Assembly (NCBI GenBank): GCA_023078555.1
Contig: CM041202.1
Span: 124,001-188,000, forward strand
DNA length: 64,000 nucleotides
From: Ulva prolifera
Taxonomy: Eukaryota > Chlorophyta > Ulvophyceae > Ulvales > Ulvaceae
Direction: 5' to 3'
Shown here: positions 9,199 through 20,635 of the stretch, piece by piece
Position numbering within the stretch: the first letter of the stretch is position 1
How the letters are laid out: each line of letters starts with the position of its first letter
Notes under the pieces: generated by a model
Told to the model about the DNA's origin: nothing
Seen by the model: only the letters and a program-made list of their open reading frames with translations
The model's database searches: none
Position numbers and translations under genes: made by a program

Positions 9199-12100
9199 TG
9201 TGACAGATCGAATCTTGCTTGTGCTGCCAGCCCCTACCTACCCATCAGCTAGGGTACCACGTGGTACTCCTGCTGATGCGTGTAAAGGGGCGGGCGCCAG
9301 TGACGCATCCTGCCATGTGGCACGGCCTACATGTCCACACATGAAGCGACCTTTTCTGTGTACTACTTGCAGATCCGGGGCCGTCGACCGGAGCTGCTCC
9401 CAGGCAATGCCGGGGTCATACAGCCATGTCTGCGTAACCCCATATGTGGCTATGGAGTACTGCTTGTTTTTTTGGTTGGGTCTGTGGATGCAGGCACAGT
9501 TACAGCCGGCAGTGGTCGTGTTCAGAGTAATAGAGGCTTGAACTCTGGTCGCTGTTGGTGGATAGGCCACATCTGTGGCTGATGCTGAAACACTGATACT
9601 ATTGTTTTTCTTCCATTTGTTCAAGAGCGTGCCATTGAGCTGCGCCTTTGATCGTGCTCATTGTCAAAGTAAAGCAAATTAAATTGTGATATAATAAACT
9701 TGCAGCTGCCTACAGTGAGTGTGCATACACCATACACTGAATTTCCTCAAATGTAACACAAGAGGCAAGTAGATCTTCAATGTCCACTGGCATGCTCGAG
9801 CGCGGTCTGTTGACCAGGTGCATCTATGCCTAGATACGGGAGAAGCCCGTGCAAAAGGCAGGATGTGCTGTGCGATCGTACGTAATTTAAAAGCTCTCCT
9901 GGTGCGCGCTTAGCTGTTCTCTGACACGTCCCTGGGAGTGAGGTACTGCTACGTTGGCCGCTGGGCTGGGATCAAAGCGTTGTGTGCCCCCATGTCCCGT
10001 TGGGGGCGCCCCAACGCAGATGTGGCAGCGCGTGTTGCGGGGATGGGTAGATCCAGCCTGAACCTTGGTATGCACAAGATCGGCGAAGTCCGTGGCACAT
10101 GCAAACCTGGCCTAGGCATCGTAAGTTCGGGTTGGTTCGGAGTGACATTGGGCAGATGCGCCATGTCTGGTCACTACTTGTGCACTGTCACCTCCTGGGC
10201 AGATGCACCATATTATATCACTACTTGTGCACTGTCATCTCCTCTCGTGTGTGAGCACTCTTCAGCCAGAGGTACCTTGCCGCGCGGCACAGAAGCCGGT
10301 ATGCTCGCAATTTCGGAGCCATTACACATACGAATTGATTTTTATTCCACACAAATCTGCGTTGAAGCTGACAATGATCGCATGGGACGGCAGGTAGGCC
10401 AACAGAAGAGAGAACAGCGTTATGGACAGCGTGAGAGTGGGTCAGAGCGCTCGGCGGCAGCGATGACAGACATCAACTGACCTGGCGAATAAGTCTGATA
10501 AGTGGCGAGATCAAATAGCAGTGACGCGGAATGTTGTGCGGGAAAGTTCCGCCGGGCCCATGCCAGGACAAGTCGGAAGAGTTCACGCCTGCGTACCGCC
10601 GATGATGGCGTCTCTCGGCAGCCTCAGCGCAGCAGATTCAACGAAAGAGTCTACCAGCGAAAGGGCCGATACGATCCCTGCTGTAGATGGGCTGCCCGTG
10701 CAGATCCCATGAGACTGAACGCCGAGGTCCTGAGACGAACAGGATCATTAATCTGGATCATTACTGCTGTTACATCCTATGTGTGAGCAGGCAATGCTAG
10801 ATAATTCATGTCTCCACATGCACAAAGCCACGGTTCTCTCTAGCCTCCTCTGTAGGCACTTCGAGAAGCTGCTCAAGCGCAGCAATTGTAACTGATCAGC
10901 ACACAGCACACATACACCATCTGCAAACTATGCATGGTCTCTTGCAAAACAATTTTCAATGCGGAGCAACGTCTATGCTTGCATCGGCGGGGCCTGTCCG
11001 CTGCTTCCGAACAATGACGCACTTGTAGGCACCGACACCGACTGATCACTGCGCCCGCTAGACCGTGGAGGCATGTTGATATGCGCTGTGTCCTAGCAAA
11101 CATATTTTTGTGGTACAGCTGAAGTGTACCGCCTCACTCCTCTGCAGCTGACTCTCATGATCAGCGACACCTTGATGCCCTGCATCTTTGTCTCCGCATA
11201 CACGGCTATTGCTGCCATGCCTACAGGCGATTCTTTCAAAGCAAATTAAATAAACGTTTGTATGCCCCACTCATTGCGGCTGATTGTCCCCCGGGTGAGA
11301 GCAAGACTGCACTGCCAGCATCCTTTCGCCCGATGGCCCGAATGCCCTCTGGAGAATCTGAACGACTTCAGCGGTCTTCTCAGCTCCTCAAAATTTTTCA
11401 AGGGCTGACGACAGGTTACAGTTGCTCGGTTGCCATGCCTGCCCATAACCTCGACGCCCATTCGTGTTTCGTAGCTTCTAGCCAGCGAATGCCTCCCATA
11501 TATGTACACGTGCTGCCGCACGATGCGATGAAAGGCCGGTGGCTCATGATGCCATAGTGGTGGGCTTCAAATCCCCCGTTCCTGCACACTTGCTCGGACA
11601 GCAGGTCTCATTGAAAGGAAGCACAGCCCTCAGCAGATTGCACGAAGTCGTCGGCTCTCCAACTTAGCGTGAACCACGTCCAGTGATACAATCTTTGTGC
11701 ACCAGCAGAGCATGTGCCTTTGCTCGTGTGGCCTATACTCATGGCTGCCACCTATGGATCTGGTGCCTGTTTCGTCCTGCAGCGTGCTTCCTCCTTGACA
11801 GTGCTGTGGGCATAGCAACACCTGCCGACAATGCTGACAACCTCGACGCAGACAAACATCTCAGGATCTTCAGCTCCCTCGGTCTTTTTGCGTGACTGAT
11901 TTGCTGCATGAATGCAATCCTCTCACGAATCGTGCATGTCTGCGCAGACTCCAGTGTCAACTGCTGCATTGTGTACCTGCACTGTTTTTCTGCAAGCAGT
12001 TGCTACAGGCTTCTTCTGCAGAACAGCAGTCTTCAGTCCATGTGTGTGCGTTGCAGCTCAGCAAAAATATCTGATGGCCACTTCCCCAATGCCTTCCCCG

Positions 12101-12875
12101 GTCAATCTCGCAAACGGGCAAACCCGAACGTGGAGCAGAAGCAGAGACGGGAGCCAGCCTGCTTCTTTGGTGATTGCTACCTTCCCGCATAATTGCTACC
12201 TGCTCGCATGCATACCTTTGATCTGGAACTGCCACCCCTCCGCACATATGTCATCACAGCAGTACTGCATGCCTTTGCCTGTGCCCTGAGGCTCCGATGA
12301 CTCGCTCCTGGTGAGACGCACTCGGCCGCACGCAGTCGCATGGACCTGTCAATCAGACTCGGCACCGCATCAATTGAGGTCAATGGAACAGAACCCGCAT
12401 CTGGTTCGAATGGCCGCACTGCGTTCCCGTCAATCGAGCCGCACTGCGGATTACGAGGAACGCAGCCTACGTGGCCGCTCTGCGTTCCTCGCACTGCGTT
12501 CCTCGTTCCTCGAGCCTCACTGCGTTCCAGTCAATCAGGCTGCTGGACCGTTGGATTCTCAGCACGATGAAGGCCGAAGCCTCTTGGTTCTGATGCAGAC
12601 ACCATACGGTGCAACCGACGCTGCCAGTGTGGGTGACAGTGTTGGCTCGTCTTGCAGCAATGCCTTTTTGGGATTGCAGCGCCTTGCTGCAAGGCGCGCT
12701 TTGGGACGGCACGGGCTGCTATCCGAAGAGGTGGACCTGTATTTCGAAAATTGTTCTATGTGATCGGGTCCAGCAACCCAACACTGGACAGGGGACCCCC
12801 CTGCCGGGGGCCCAACTCTATGCTGCCAGGGAGCCCCAACGCAGTACTCCGGGAGGTGTCTGAGAGACAGAACGA
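9199..12875. other. Intergenic, no supported gene
   Basis: ORFs here are short, without domain signatures or composition like the real genes nearby. 12420-12545 holds degenerate, interspersed copies of a CACTGCGTTCC motif. Near 12747-12787 is a copy of the recurrent TGATCGGG motif. Confidence 0.4.
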
Positions 12876-13016
12876 CCTGACACAATGGGACGGTTCCGCC
12901 TGGCGAAGTGCAGCCTCCATGGCCTGACACAATGGGACGGTTCCGCCTGGCGAAGTGCAGCCTCCATGGCCTGACACAATGGGACGGTTCCGCCTGGCGA
13001 AGTGCAGCCTCCATGG
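12876..13016 (+). repeat. 47-bp tandem repeat, exactly 3 copies
   Basis: Three identical units (12876-12922, 12923-12969, 12970-13016), each beginning CCTGACACAATGGGACGG and ending CTCCATGG. Identity of all three units indicates recent expansion. Confidence 0.95.
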
Positions 13017-13339
13017 CAGACTGTGAACACACACAGTGGTTGTACTCGATGATGGTGATGGCCCATGAGACAGGAAGAAGTCTGAAACAGGTCGGGGGGA
13101 GTGGAAGCAAGGGGTGAGAGCGGAGGGGCCTTTGCCGGGGCTGCTGCTTGGCCGTGGGGGCATGTGCAACGATGGGTGTGGCTGAGGGCTCGAACGAAGT
13201 ACGGCGGGCTGTTGGCTGATGGGCACAGATTAATAGCAGGAGGGGTGCTGTTTGCGCTAGGAACACAGGCACTGCAGGTCAGGTGATGTTAGCGGTGTGT
13301 AGCAGGCTTGGGATCTACAGCCTGGGTCCAATGGGTTGA

Positions 13340-13566
13340 GGACTGATTAAAAGCTACCCCCTCCGTTTCAGGAGGTCGTGGGTTCGATTCTGCGTGCGCT
13401 TTGGGGAATCGAAACGGCCGTACGTGACCACCTTGCTTAGCACAGGAGGAGGCCCTGTGAGTTGCGTACGGTCGTCTGAGGGGGGTTTCCAGGTGGTTTA
13501 CCCCTTCGGCATATGTGGTCCCGTTACCTCAGAGTTGTCAATGTCCAATAGGATACGGCTCAGTAA
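13340..13566 (+). repeat. tRNA-like box followed by repeat shared with the LINE region
   Basis: 13371-13390 reads GGAGGTCGTGGGTTCGATTC, closely resembling the variable loop and T-arm (B box) of a tRNA, but the T-stem does not pair, so it is not a functional tRNA. The stretch 13525-13566 (AGTTGTCAATGTCC ... GGATACGGCT) recurs at 4553-4592. A tRNA-derived SINE is possible; a chance B box next to a dispersed repeat is the alternative. Confidence 0.3.
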
Positions 13567-15203
13567 ATTCAGATTTACTTTACTTTACAGCCGGGTTAGT
13601 TGCCAGGGCAGGACTTGGTGGAGGGAGTGGTGGCATCATGGGAGGGGTATTTGGTAGGCGGTGCCTGGGAAAGGGGGTTTGTGACGGCATATGGAAACTA
13701 GTACTACTAGTAGTGTTGTAATGGAAAAATTAGTACTAGTGGTGTAGCAGTCGACTGATCATATTACTGGCCTGTCACGTGGCACGCTGAAGGAGTTCTG
13801 CTCCGGGTGCAGTGGCAGCACGTGTTGCTCAGGCGATACGCTTGTGTTCGTGTGCCCTTGCTTAGATGTCCTTGTGTTCGTGGTACCTGTCCCACTCCTT
13901 ACCCCGCGTGTGCTGCTGCTAATGGCTAGCTTGAAGGGAAGAGAAGCTTGAAGTGAACATTGTCCACCAACGCGATCTGACCATTGATCAATTGACCCAA
14001 TGTATGCAAGCTATGTCACACCGACATAATTGCACAGTCCAGCAGCAAGCAGGGCACGCCAGGCAAGCAGGAGAAGCAGGGCCACGCATGCGATGGGCAG
14101 CGGCGAATCGTGCACGTCGACGGTCGCAAAAGCACGGCACGACAGTGACCTCATGTACGAAGGATCAACCGCTGCTCGCTGCATGTTGATTTCAAACTGC
14201 AGTGGCCGATACACTTGCGGCCATTGCTTCGCCATGCCACCATCTGCGAGTGCTGTGGACATCGAACGCGAACAACGTAGTGACAACAAACCGCAGCATC
14301 CAACGACATGATTTTAAATTTCTGTTGTCGTACTATGAGGCCTCTGCCGTTGTAATTGCGGCAAGAGTGTGTATGCAGTGTGCGACACAACGGCTTCCAC
14401 TTCCAAGTCTGAATGCCTGTAGACAATGCCTGTGTTGCTAAGGATGAACCAAAGTACTCTGCTCCGAACTTCGCATTTGATACACTGCGCCTTTGTCTCC
14501 GCTGAGGTCTCCGCTGAAGCCTCCGCTGAGGTGAACCAGGTGGCGTTTTGCTTGTTTCTGGCAGATACCAGAACCCAAGCCTTACCTCTGAAAACGTTTA
14601 GCGCAGTCTGTAACTTAGGAGCGCAACATGCGGGTTTGTCTCAGGCTCCAGTACGCTTGAGCATAGTATTGTATCTCTCCCAGGTGGATTGCAGCAGAGC
14701 AAGCATAGCATCGGTGGCGCAGCTGCATGATGTTCGCAATTGCGTTCTTGACAAAAGCTTATCTCAGACTTGTAGATGTGGAGAATGCAGGCTCACCGCT
14801 TGGCAGTGCTTGACCGTTTTGCAGATGGCGTGGCTGCCAGCACACGGTAGCATGAATGGGACCAATCAGTGCTACTGTATGGTGGCAGCCAAGCCATCTG
14901 CAAAACGGCCAAGCAGTGCGGGTTGCACATCACGTCAACAATGATCCTGAAGGCCGAACCGTACATGTGATCCTGCCAGGAGATGCAATGATCACACACA
15001 CACGAGTCCTTGCGGAGCAGTCGTGAAGATTTGCACATTTTTACATCTAGGAACCTAATCCTACCTGAATATTCCTACTCCCTACTTATTTGAACGGTCA
15101 GTGCCTGGCTCATCCCACACCCTCAGCTGCGGGCACACCCCAGCCCAACCCTCCCAGCATGCCCCTATGCTACTAGTAGTACATCCACACCAGGTGGGCC
15201 ACA
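13567..15203. other. Intergenic with a fold-back repeat
   Basis: No gene supported. The main structure is the inverted repeat at 14803-14920. 14503-14530 holds three short CCGCTGAGGTCT-like repeats. Confidence 0.4.
14803..14920. repeat. Fold-back inverted repeat, about 50-bp arms
   Basis: The left arm 14803-14852 (containing GACCGTTTTGCAGATGGC) and the right arm 14870-14920 are imperfect reverse complements separated by about 17 bases. Transcribed, it would form a long hairpin. It could be a miRNA-type precursor or a fold-back element remnant. Confidence 0.75.
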
Positions 15204-15862
15204 CTAATACTGGCGGGCCCGGCCAGAGTGGCGGCGCTTGTTGTGGACCTTCTTCACAGGCTTGCGTGCCACCTTCTTCGGTGCCCTGCGGTTGTGCTTC
15301 TTTGCAGGCTTGCGGGTGTGCTTCTTGGCGTGTCTGCGGTTGTGCTTCTTCGCCGGCTTGCGGTTGTGCTTCTTGGCCGCCTTGCGCTGGCGGCGCTTGT
15401 GAGCGGGAACCTTCTTGTGGGGAGCCTTCTTCGTTGGGGCAGGGGCCTTGACATGGACGGGTGTGGGGGCGGGGGTTGGGTGCGCAGGGGCGGGGGCTGG
15501 GTGTGTGGGCACGGAGCCGCCGGGAATGACCTCGGTGGTGGTGGCCACAGGCTCGATCTTGGCAGTGATGTCAACAGACGCGACACAGTTGCCGTGGGCG
15601 TCGACAATGGAAGTCACGATCACCTTGGCAATCGCCTCGGCGTAGGTGGTGGCGATGACGGTCTCGACCTTGTCATACACGAAGAAGGAGTCGGGGCCTG
15701 CACCACATAGCACGTCATTGGTGTACCTTCCTCGCCGTGGGTTTTGGTATGACAGGCGGAGACGCTATGACACGTGAAGATGCAGCAATGTGACTAAACC
15801 AATAGAAGGGATCCGGGAGGTGACTTGTGCAGTAGGCATGCAGGTACAGTACCACATTTACC

Positions 15863-15900
<38 letters not shown>

Positions 15901-17629
15901 CTGCGCACTGGTCTGCGATAGTCTTCGAGGTGGCGGTGGCGAGGACCTCGGCGAGGCTGTCGGTGAGGGCCGCGATGTCGACGCTGCAGCCCTCAAGGCA
16001 GGTGGATGTCGCGGAGGCCAAGCCCTCGGCGAACGCGAACGCAACAGCCTGCACCGCGACTTGTGTGTGTCAGATGGTGTGGTAAGTGCGTTTGTCTAGA
16101 CAAACTTGTGCTGGCCTGAGGATCTGGGCCAGCTGCGCAGTTGCGAGCTGAGGATCTGGCCTGAGGACAAGCCAACACTGCCAATCAGAACAGACGACGG
16201 AGCAGATAATGTCAAGTTCAGGTTGAAGGGCTGGCAGGGCTGATCGATGCACTCACCTTGGCGGTCTTGGTGATCTCGGCTGTGCCGGCGACGCAGCCGA
16301 AGCCTGAGCCCTGGACGTAGCAGCCGGACAGGACCTCGGTCATCGCGATCGCCATCGCCTTGGCCACAGCTGTCGCCTCGATGGAGAACGTGCTGGCGGC
16401 AACGCCCGAGAGGTCAGCGCAAGCCTTGGCGGCGGTCTCGGCTGTCACGGCGACGATGGCATCGGAGACAACGGCGCCGGTGGCGCCACCGAGGTTGATC
16501 TCGCAGGCAGCGACGGAGAGAGGGCCGCCATGCTCGCCGGCGATGGCAACAGCCTCGGCATTACCAGAGCACTCCTCGTCAGCTGCGAACGCGGTTGCCA
16601 TCACGCCGGCAAACGCATCGACAGTGACGACCTTGATGGACTCAGTGACGACGTTGAGGGCGGCGACGAGGTCCGTGTCCTGGGTGATGCCGTCGAGGGT
16701 GAACTGGATGTCGACGGTGGCCTGGAGGAAGATCTCCTGGAAGGCCTGAGCGACGGCGATGCCGGCAGCGTGGCACTTTCCGCACGTGGCCGCCTCGACT
16801 GCTGCGGAGGCGTAGGCCTCGGCGATGGCGAGGGCCTCGGCGTAGGCGGCGGAGTGGCCGTTGACGTAGAAGCTGCCAGTGCCGGAGGAGGAGCACTCGG
16901 CGGTGATGTCGACGATGGCGACGGCGAAGGCGGTGGCGGAGGCGGTGGCCGCGATCTGGAAGGTCTCGAACTCGGGGGGGGAGTCGCTGCAGAGGGCGGC
17001 GCTCACCTCGAGTGCTGCATGCATGCGTGTTCGTCAGCAGTCGGGTGCGCATGCATGAATGCGGCAGCGTGATCGATGTGGTGATGACTACCCTACTGTC
17101 TGTGAGCGTGCGCTGCGGCGGGGAATCATGATGCATGTACACGTCATCATGTTCGAACATGCATGCGCTGGCAGACGTCTACCCAGTGAAGGCTGCAGGG
17201 TCGGTTGGCAGTGTAGGGGCGCACCGATGCTCTGGGCGACCTCGGCAGACTCGGAAGAGGAGTGAGATGACGATGACACGTGGCACCGGGTGTGGCTGCC
17301 TGCATGGACAACACAGCTGTTGGCAAGTGTGCAGTTTTTGGCAGCAAAGCGATGACAGGCAACGCTGTCCGGAAGGCGCCTTCTTCGCCTTCAACGCTGT
17401 CCGGAAGGCCGGCCGGATGGAGGCATCATTACAAAGGAGGCATCATTGATCATGATGATGAGGGCTCAACGTTCGATTCAACAGCGACTCTCGGAGGCAA
17501 GCATGGCGTGGGTTGAATTCGAAGCGATGAGGCATGGCGGCGAGGCGTACCACCGTGCGGCTTGGCGGCGAGCGCCTGGCCGGAAGATGCCAGCAGGGCT
17601 GTGCCCGCGAGCATCGCTTGCACAAGCAT
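15204..17629 (-). CDS. Family S gene 1: secreted Ala-repeat protein with polybasic tail
   Basis: Four exons (17554-17629, 16257-17014, 15901-16048, 15204-15697), all GT-AG with matching phases, give 491 residues. Exon 1 is a signal peptide (MLVQAMLAGTALLASSGQA). The secreted part starts with an Ala-rich domain built from about ten segments of the form AxAxA...C (for example TAVAKAMAIAMTEVLSGC). A Thr/Pro/Ala linker and a tail of KKH, RKPAKKHNRR and similar basic repeats follow. The paralogues are at 25755-29423 and 45754-49684. Exon 2 (758 bp) equals the exact sum of their exons 2, 3 and 4 (129+515+114), so two introns are absent here with no indel. I do not recognise the family. Secretion plus a polycationic tail suggests a wall, mucilage or mineral-binding role (inference). 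Intron 3 begins GTG followed by about 33 C on the coding strand. Confidence 0.85.
15865..15897 (+). repeat. Poly(G) run, about 33 bases
   Basis: A homopolymer on the plus strand (poly C in the transcript) placed directly after the 5' splice site of family S gene 1 intron 3 (donor bases 15895-15900). Its length may be imprecise because of sequencing. Confidence 0.9.
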
Positions 17630-19220
17630 CGTGCCTGCAGAGAGCGTCAGCGTGTCATGACAGTTCTGATCAGCTGTGAGCCGGTACGCTGTAGCTAGTG
17701 CCAGTGAAACTGATGGCGGGCAGGTGTGGCAGCAGGCACGCAGCCGCACGCAGGCAGGCTGCCACCACGACTACTGCATCCAGGTTTTCGAGCAAAATAG
17801 TAGCGAAAATTTTGCTCTGATAACACAAGCATGTGTCTGAACATGGACCCGAGTGAAACGCAGAGGTGCTCGGAAAGATGTTCAACAGCAGCACGTGGTA
17901 ATCATTAACAGGCTAGACGCCGTCATGAGGATGCAGCACAAGTGGAGGTGTACAAATGGAAACAATAGAGAGGCTACGCAGTCGCCGTGGGCAGGATGGC
18001 CATGTTCGGGGTCGCACCTGCTGGTTGGGATGGAGTCGAAACGCTGGAGGCCTAGAGAGTCTGGGATGACGGGGGGTCAGAGGAAATCTGATGTACACTG
18101 TGGATTCTGTTATGAACAATGGACCTCGATGGACTGTTATTGCTCTATGGAGTTGCAGCCGTATTTATACGTTTGCGAGGGCGCCAAAGACGGCAGGCAG
18201 GGTCGAAAGCAGGCGTTGTTGGAATCGAAGCGTAGCCCTCGATGCATCGACCCACATCAGCAGGGCAAGCTGGTATGCATGACGGTGTGCGAGGTTCGCT
18301 GCATGTGGTCAGAGCAGGGCAAATGTGTGGCAAACTCAGCCGCCAGCGATGCTGTGACGTACATCCTGGTGGCTGTCCACTGAGTTGATGGCGCGCGCAT
18401 GCATGCGGCATCATAGCCTATTATCGACCCTACCCCCGCGGCGCACTCGCCTCGAGCGCTCGAATCAACAGCCACTTCGGAAGGGATACCATCTGAAGCT
18501 ACTCTGTACTGATTCAGAAGCGAGTATACCTTCTAATGCGCAGTACTGGGGCTCAAGGCTGAAACTGCGCGCTGCCACACGGCGGACGTCCCAGGGTGCA
18601 AATACATCGTTGCATCGCACGGCGGACGTCAGCATATGCATTGCTGTTCGGCATACCGCGGCATAGTCCTACGTTGTAGAATGTCTTGTGCGCCTCCGTC
18701 CAACTACCCTTCAGATCCAGATATGGCGTCTTGACGCGTCTCCACAGCGTCGAGAGGCAGGAGGCTCTCTAATCGCACCACCTTCTTACTAAGTAGTACG
18801 GACTGCGGCCGGTGTTTTGCGAGATCCATGCCCGCGCCGCATCGGCAGCCCACCTTGCTACACGACAATAAACAGGTGCAGACAGGAACGCCCAAGCGCA
18901 CCCCAGCGAGTTCACTGGCAGTGATGTCTGCTGCCGAAAGATCAACGAATCTCTGTGAGGTGACCTCGCACCGCGGTACCGTGCGACCTCACACCAGATC
19001 CGGATCGAAGCCTGCAGGAGAATCCCCATGCATGATGCTGGCGTGCTCCTGTACTTGCCATGGCACGCTCTTGGCCCGCGCGCCGCTGTCAGTAGCTTGG
19101 CATCGTCCCGTTGGCGTATGGTAGCAGATACTGTGTGACTCGCTGTCTGCAGCGATGCAGATTCTGTGGGCTTCGGCGTGGTTGTTGTGTGATCGGGTGT
19201 GTATGTGTGTGTTGCTGGTG

Positions 19221-19274
19221 ATTCGGATGAGATTTGGTTTCGGTGTTTGTCTTCTTCCGTTCACTCTTTTGTAA
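19221..19274 (+). mobile_element. LINE-like 3' end, second tail family
   Basis: Reads GATTCGGATGAGATTTGG ... TTTGTCTTCTTCC and ends TTCACTCTTTTGTAA. The same ending is seen at 31236-31302, 33215-33255, 38470-38497, 38557-38590 and, inverted, 19558-19599. The shared 3' end with variable 5' limits is typical of 5'-truncated retroposons. Confidence 0.55.
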
Positions 19275-19557
19275 ATGTGGGCTTCGGCGGAGAGGCGGCG
19301 TGTCAATGGTAACGCTGCGGCGGCATACGTGACGCCATCACGTCGAAGCGAATGTACGAGCGCTTGGTTCGGACGAGATCTTTTTGTTGTGATTGTCTGT
19401 CCCCGTTCACTCTTCTTTAACCAGATTGTTACGTACGTCGATTCCCGTATACTCTTCTGTAAGACAGTGTATGATCGCTCCACAGCAGGCACGGGATCCG
19501 TGTGTTGCCACACAAAAAACGGGTTGGTTCGGTTGTTGCGTATATGTCCCTGAGGGT

Positions 19558-19599
19558 GTTACAAAAGAGTGGACGGGAGAAAACAAACACTGAAACCGA
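19558..19599 (-). mobile_element. 42-bp LINE microcopy with perfect target duplication
   Basis: The reverse complement is the second tail family (TCGGTTTCAGTGTTTG ... CTCTTTTGTAAC). It is flanked by a perfect 14-bp direct repeat, ATGTCCCTGAGGGT, at 19544-19557 and 19600-19613. The duplication proves a retroposition event that kept only the last 42 bases. Confidence 0.75.
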
Positions 19600-20479
19600 A
19601 TGTCCCTGAGGGTCGATTGGCAGCGGCACACATGGAGGGACGGCTGCAGCATCTAGCCCCGCTGAACCGCACAAACAGAACCGTTTTCGAGCTGCTCGAT
19701 CGCTGTTTTCGCGGCGTTGCACGCCTGCCTCATCGTCGGTGCCCTTGCAACCCAGATCTAGAGGCTCAGCGGACATCGTATGATCATCGACATACGGCAC
19801 GTCGATATCGATATGCCGTATGTGACGCCATCACGTTGCTGCCGAGGCGGTGCACCGGGGTCTCCTGTGTATTAATTCTTTTATGTGTGCTGCCATGCTC
19901 AGGCCGTGGCTCCGTGTGAGGGTTCTGATCAGGAGCTGAAACCATGTACATGGTTTCACACATGTGTACATACGATATTGAAGAGCAACGGCGACCACAA
20001 GCCGTGTATGAAGTGTGCACTTGACTTGCAAGTCGGCTGAGTAAGACGACCCTGGAGGCATACTATGCCTCCAGTGTTGAGGAGAACTGTCTTCAGGGTG
20101 GGTCCCAGTGGTACAACACTGCACCCACGAGTCCACCAAACGCCTCAGGTTTAGGCTTAAGTTGAAAAGACATGTGTCGCACAGATGCAAAGAGTAGGCT
20201 GCATCACTGGTGAGGTGGCATACAAGTTACACATGTTACACATACCTGGCCATCGTATGGCAAAGCAAACAAACACATTAAGCCAAATCCGTGACCGGCT
20301 GCCACACAAGCAACCACCAAAGCTCACCCAAGCAAACGAGCCAGAACTGGCGAGGTAGCGCACCGTCCAGGTGGCGTTGTGGTGGATGATGCCTCTGAGA
20401 TAGAACTGCCACACATGCATGCTGGGAGAGGGCATGCTGGATGTGATTGCACAGGTTCAACAGAGCGTTGCGAGCAGAC

Positions 20480-20484
20480 TTACA
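20480..20484 (-). terminator. TGTAA polyadenylation signal of family W gene 1
   Basis: TGTAA followed by GTCTGCTCGC on the minus strand, about 150 bases past the stop codon. The W gene at 40571-44673 has the same arrangement. Confidence 0.6.
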
Positions 20485-20635
20485 CATTGTAATTCGCATC
20501 GACCTTTATTTGGGAACCGCCTCACTACTTGAGCACCACGACCATCAACGCTACGATGCAGCCTCCTCGGGCGCAACAGCGATCGACACTCTACTCATGC
20601 TTTTATTTATTTAAATCATTCGACAACCGCGGCAT

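Larger units (their letters stand above)
17630..20479. other. Intergenic between family S gene 1 and family W gene 1, with LINE tails
   Basis: No gene supported. It contains several 3' ends of a second LINE-like family (CCGTTCACTCTTTTGTAA) at about 19221-19274, 19380-19421 and 19558-19599. The part above about 20410 is homologous to sequence downstream of the W gene at 40571-44673. Confidence 0.45.

Noticed and set aside
13371-13400. Functional tRNA gene
   Set aside because: Only the T-arm-like box is convincing. The T-stem fails to pair and the anticodon stem would have a six-base loop.
17853-18383. 176-codon plus-strand ORF
   Set aside because: Composition is unlike the genes here, with no domain, homologous copy or splice context in the window.
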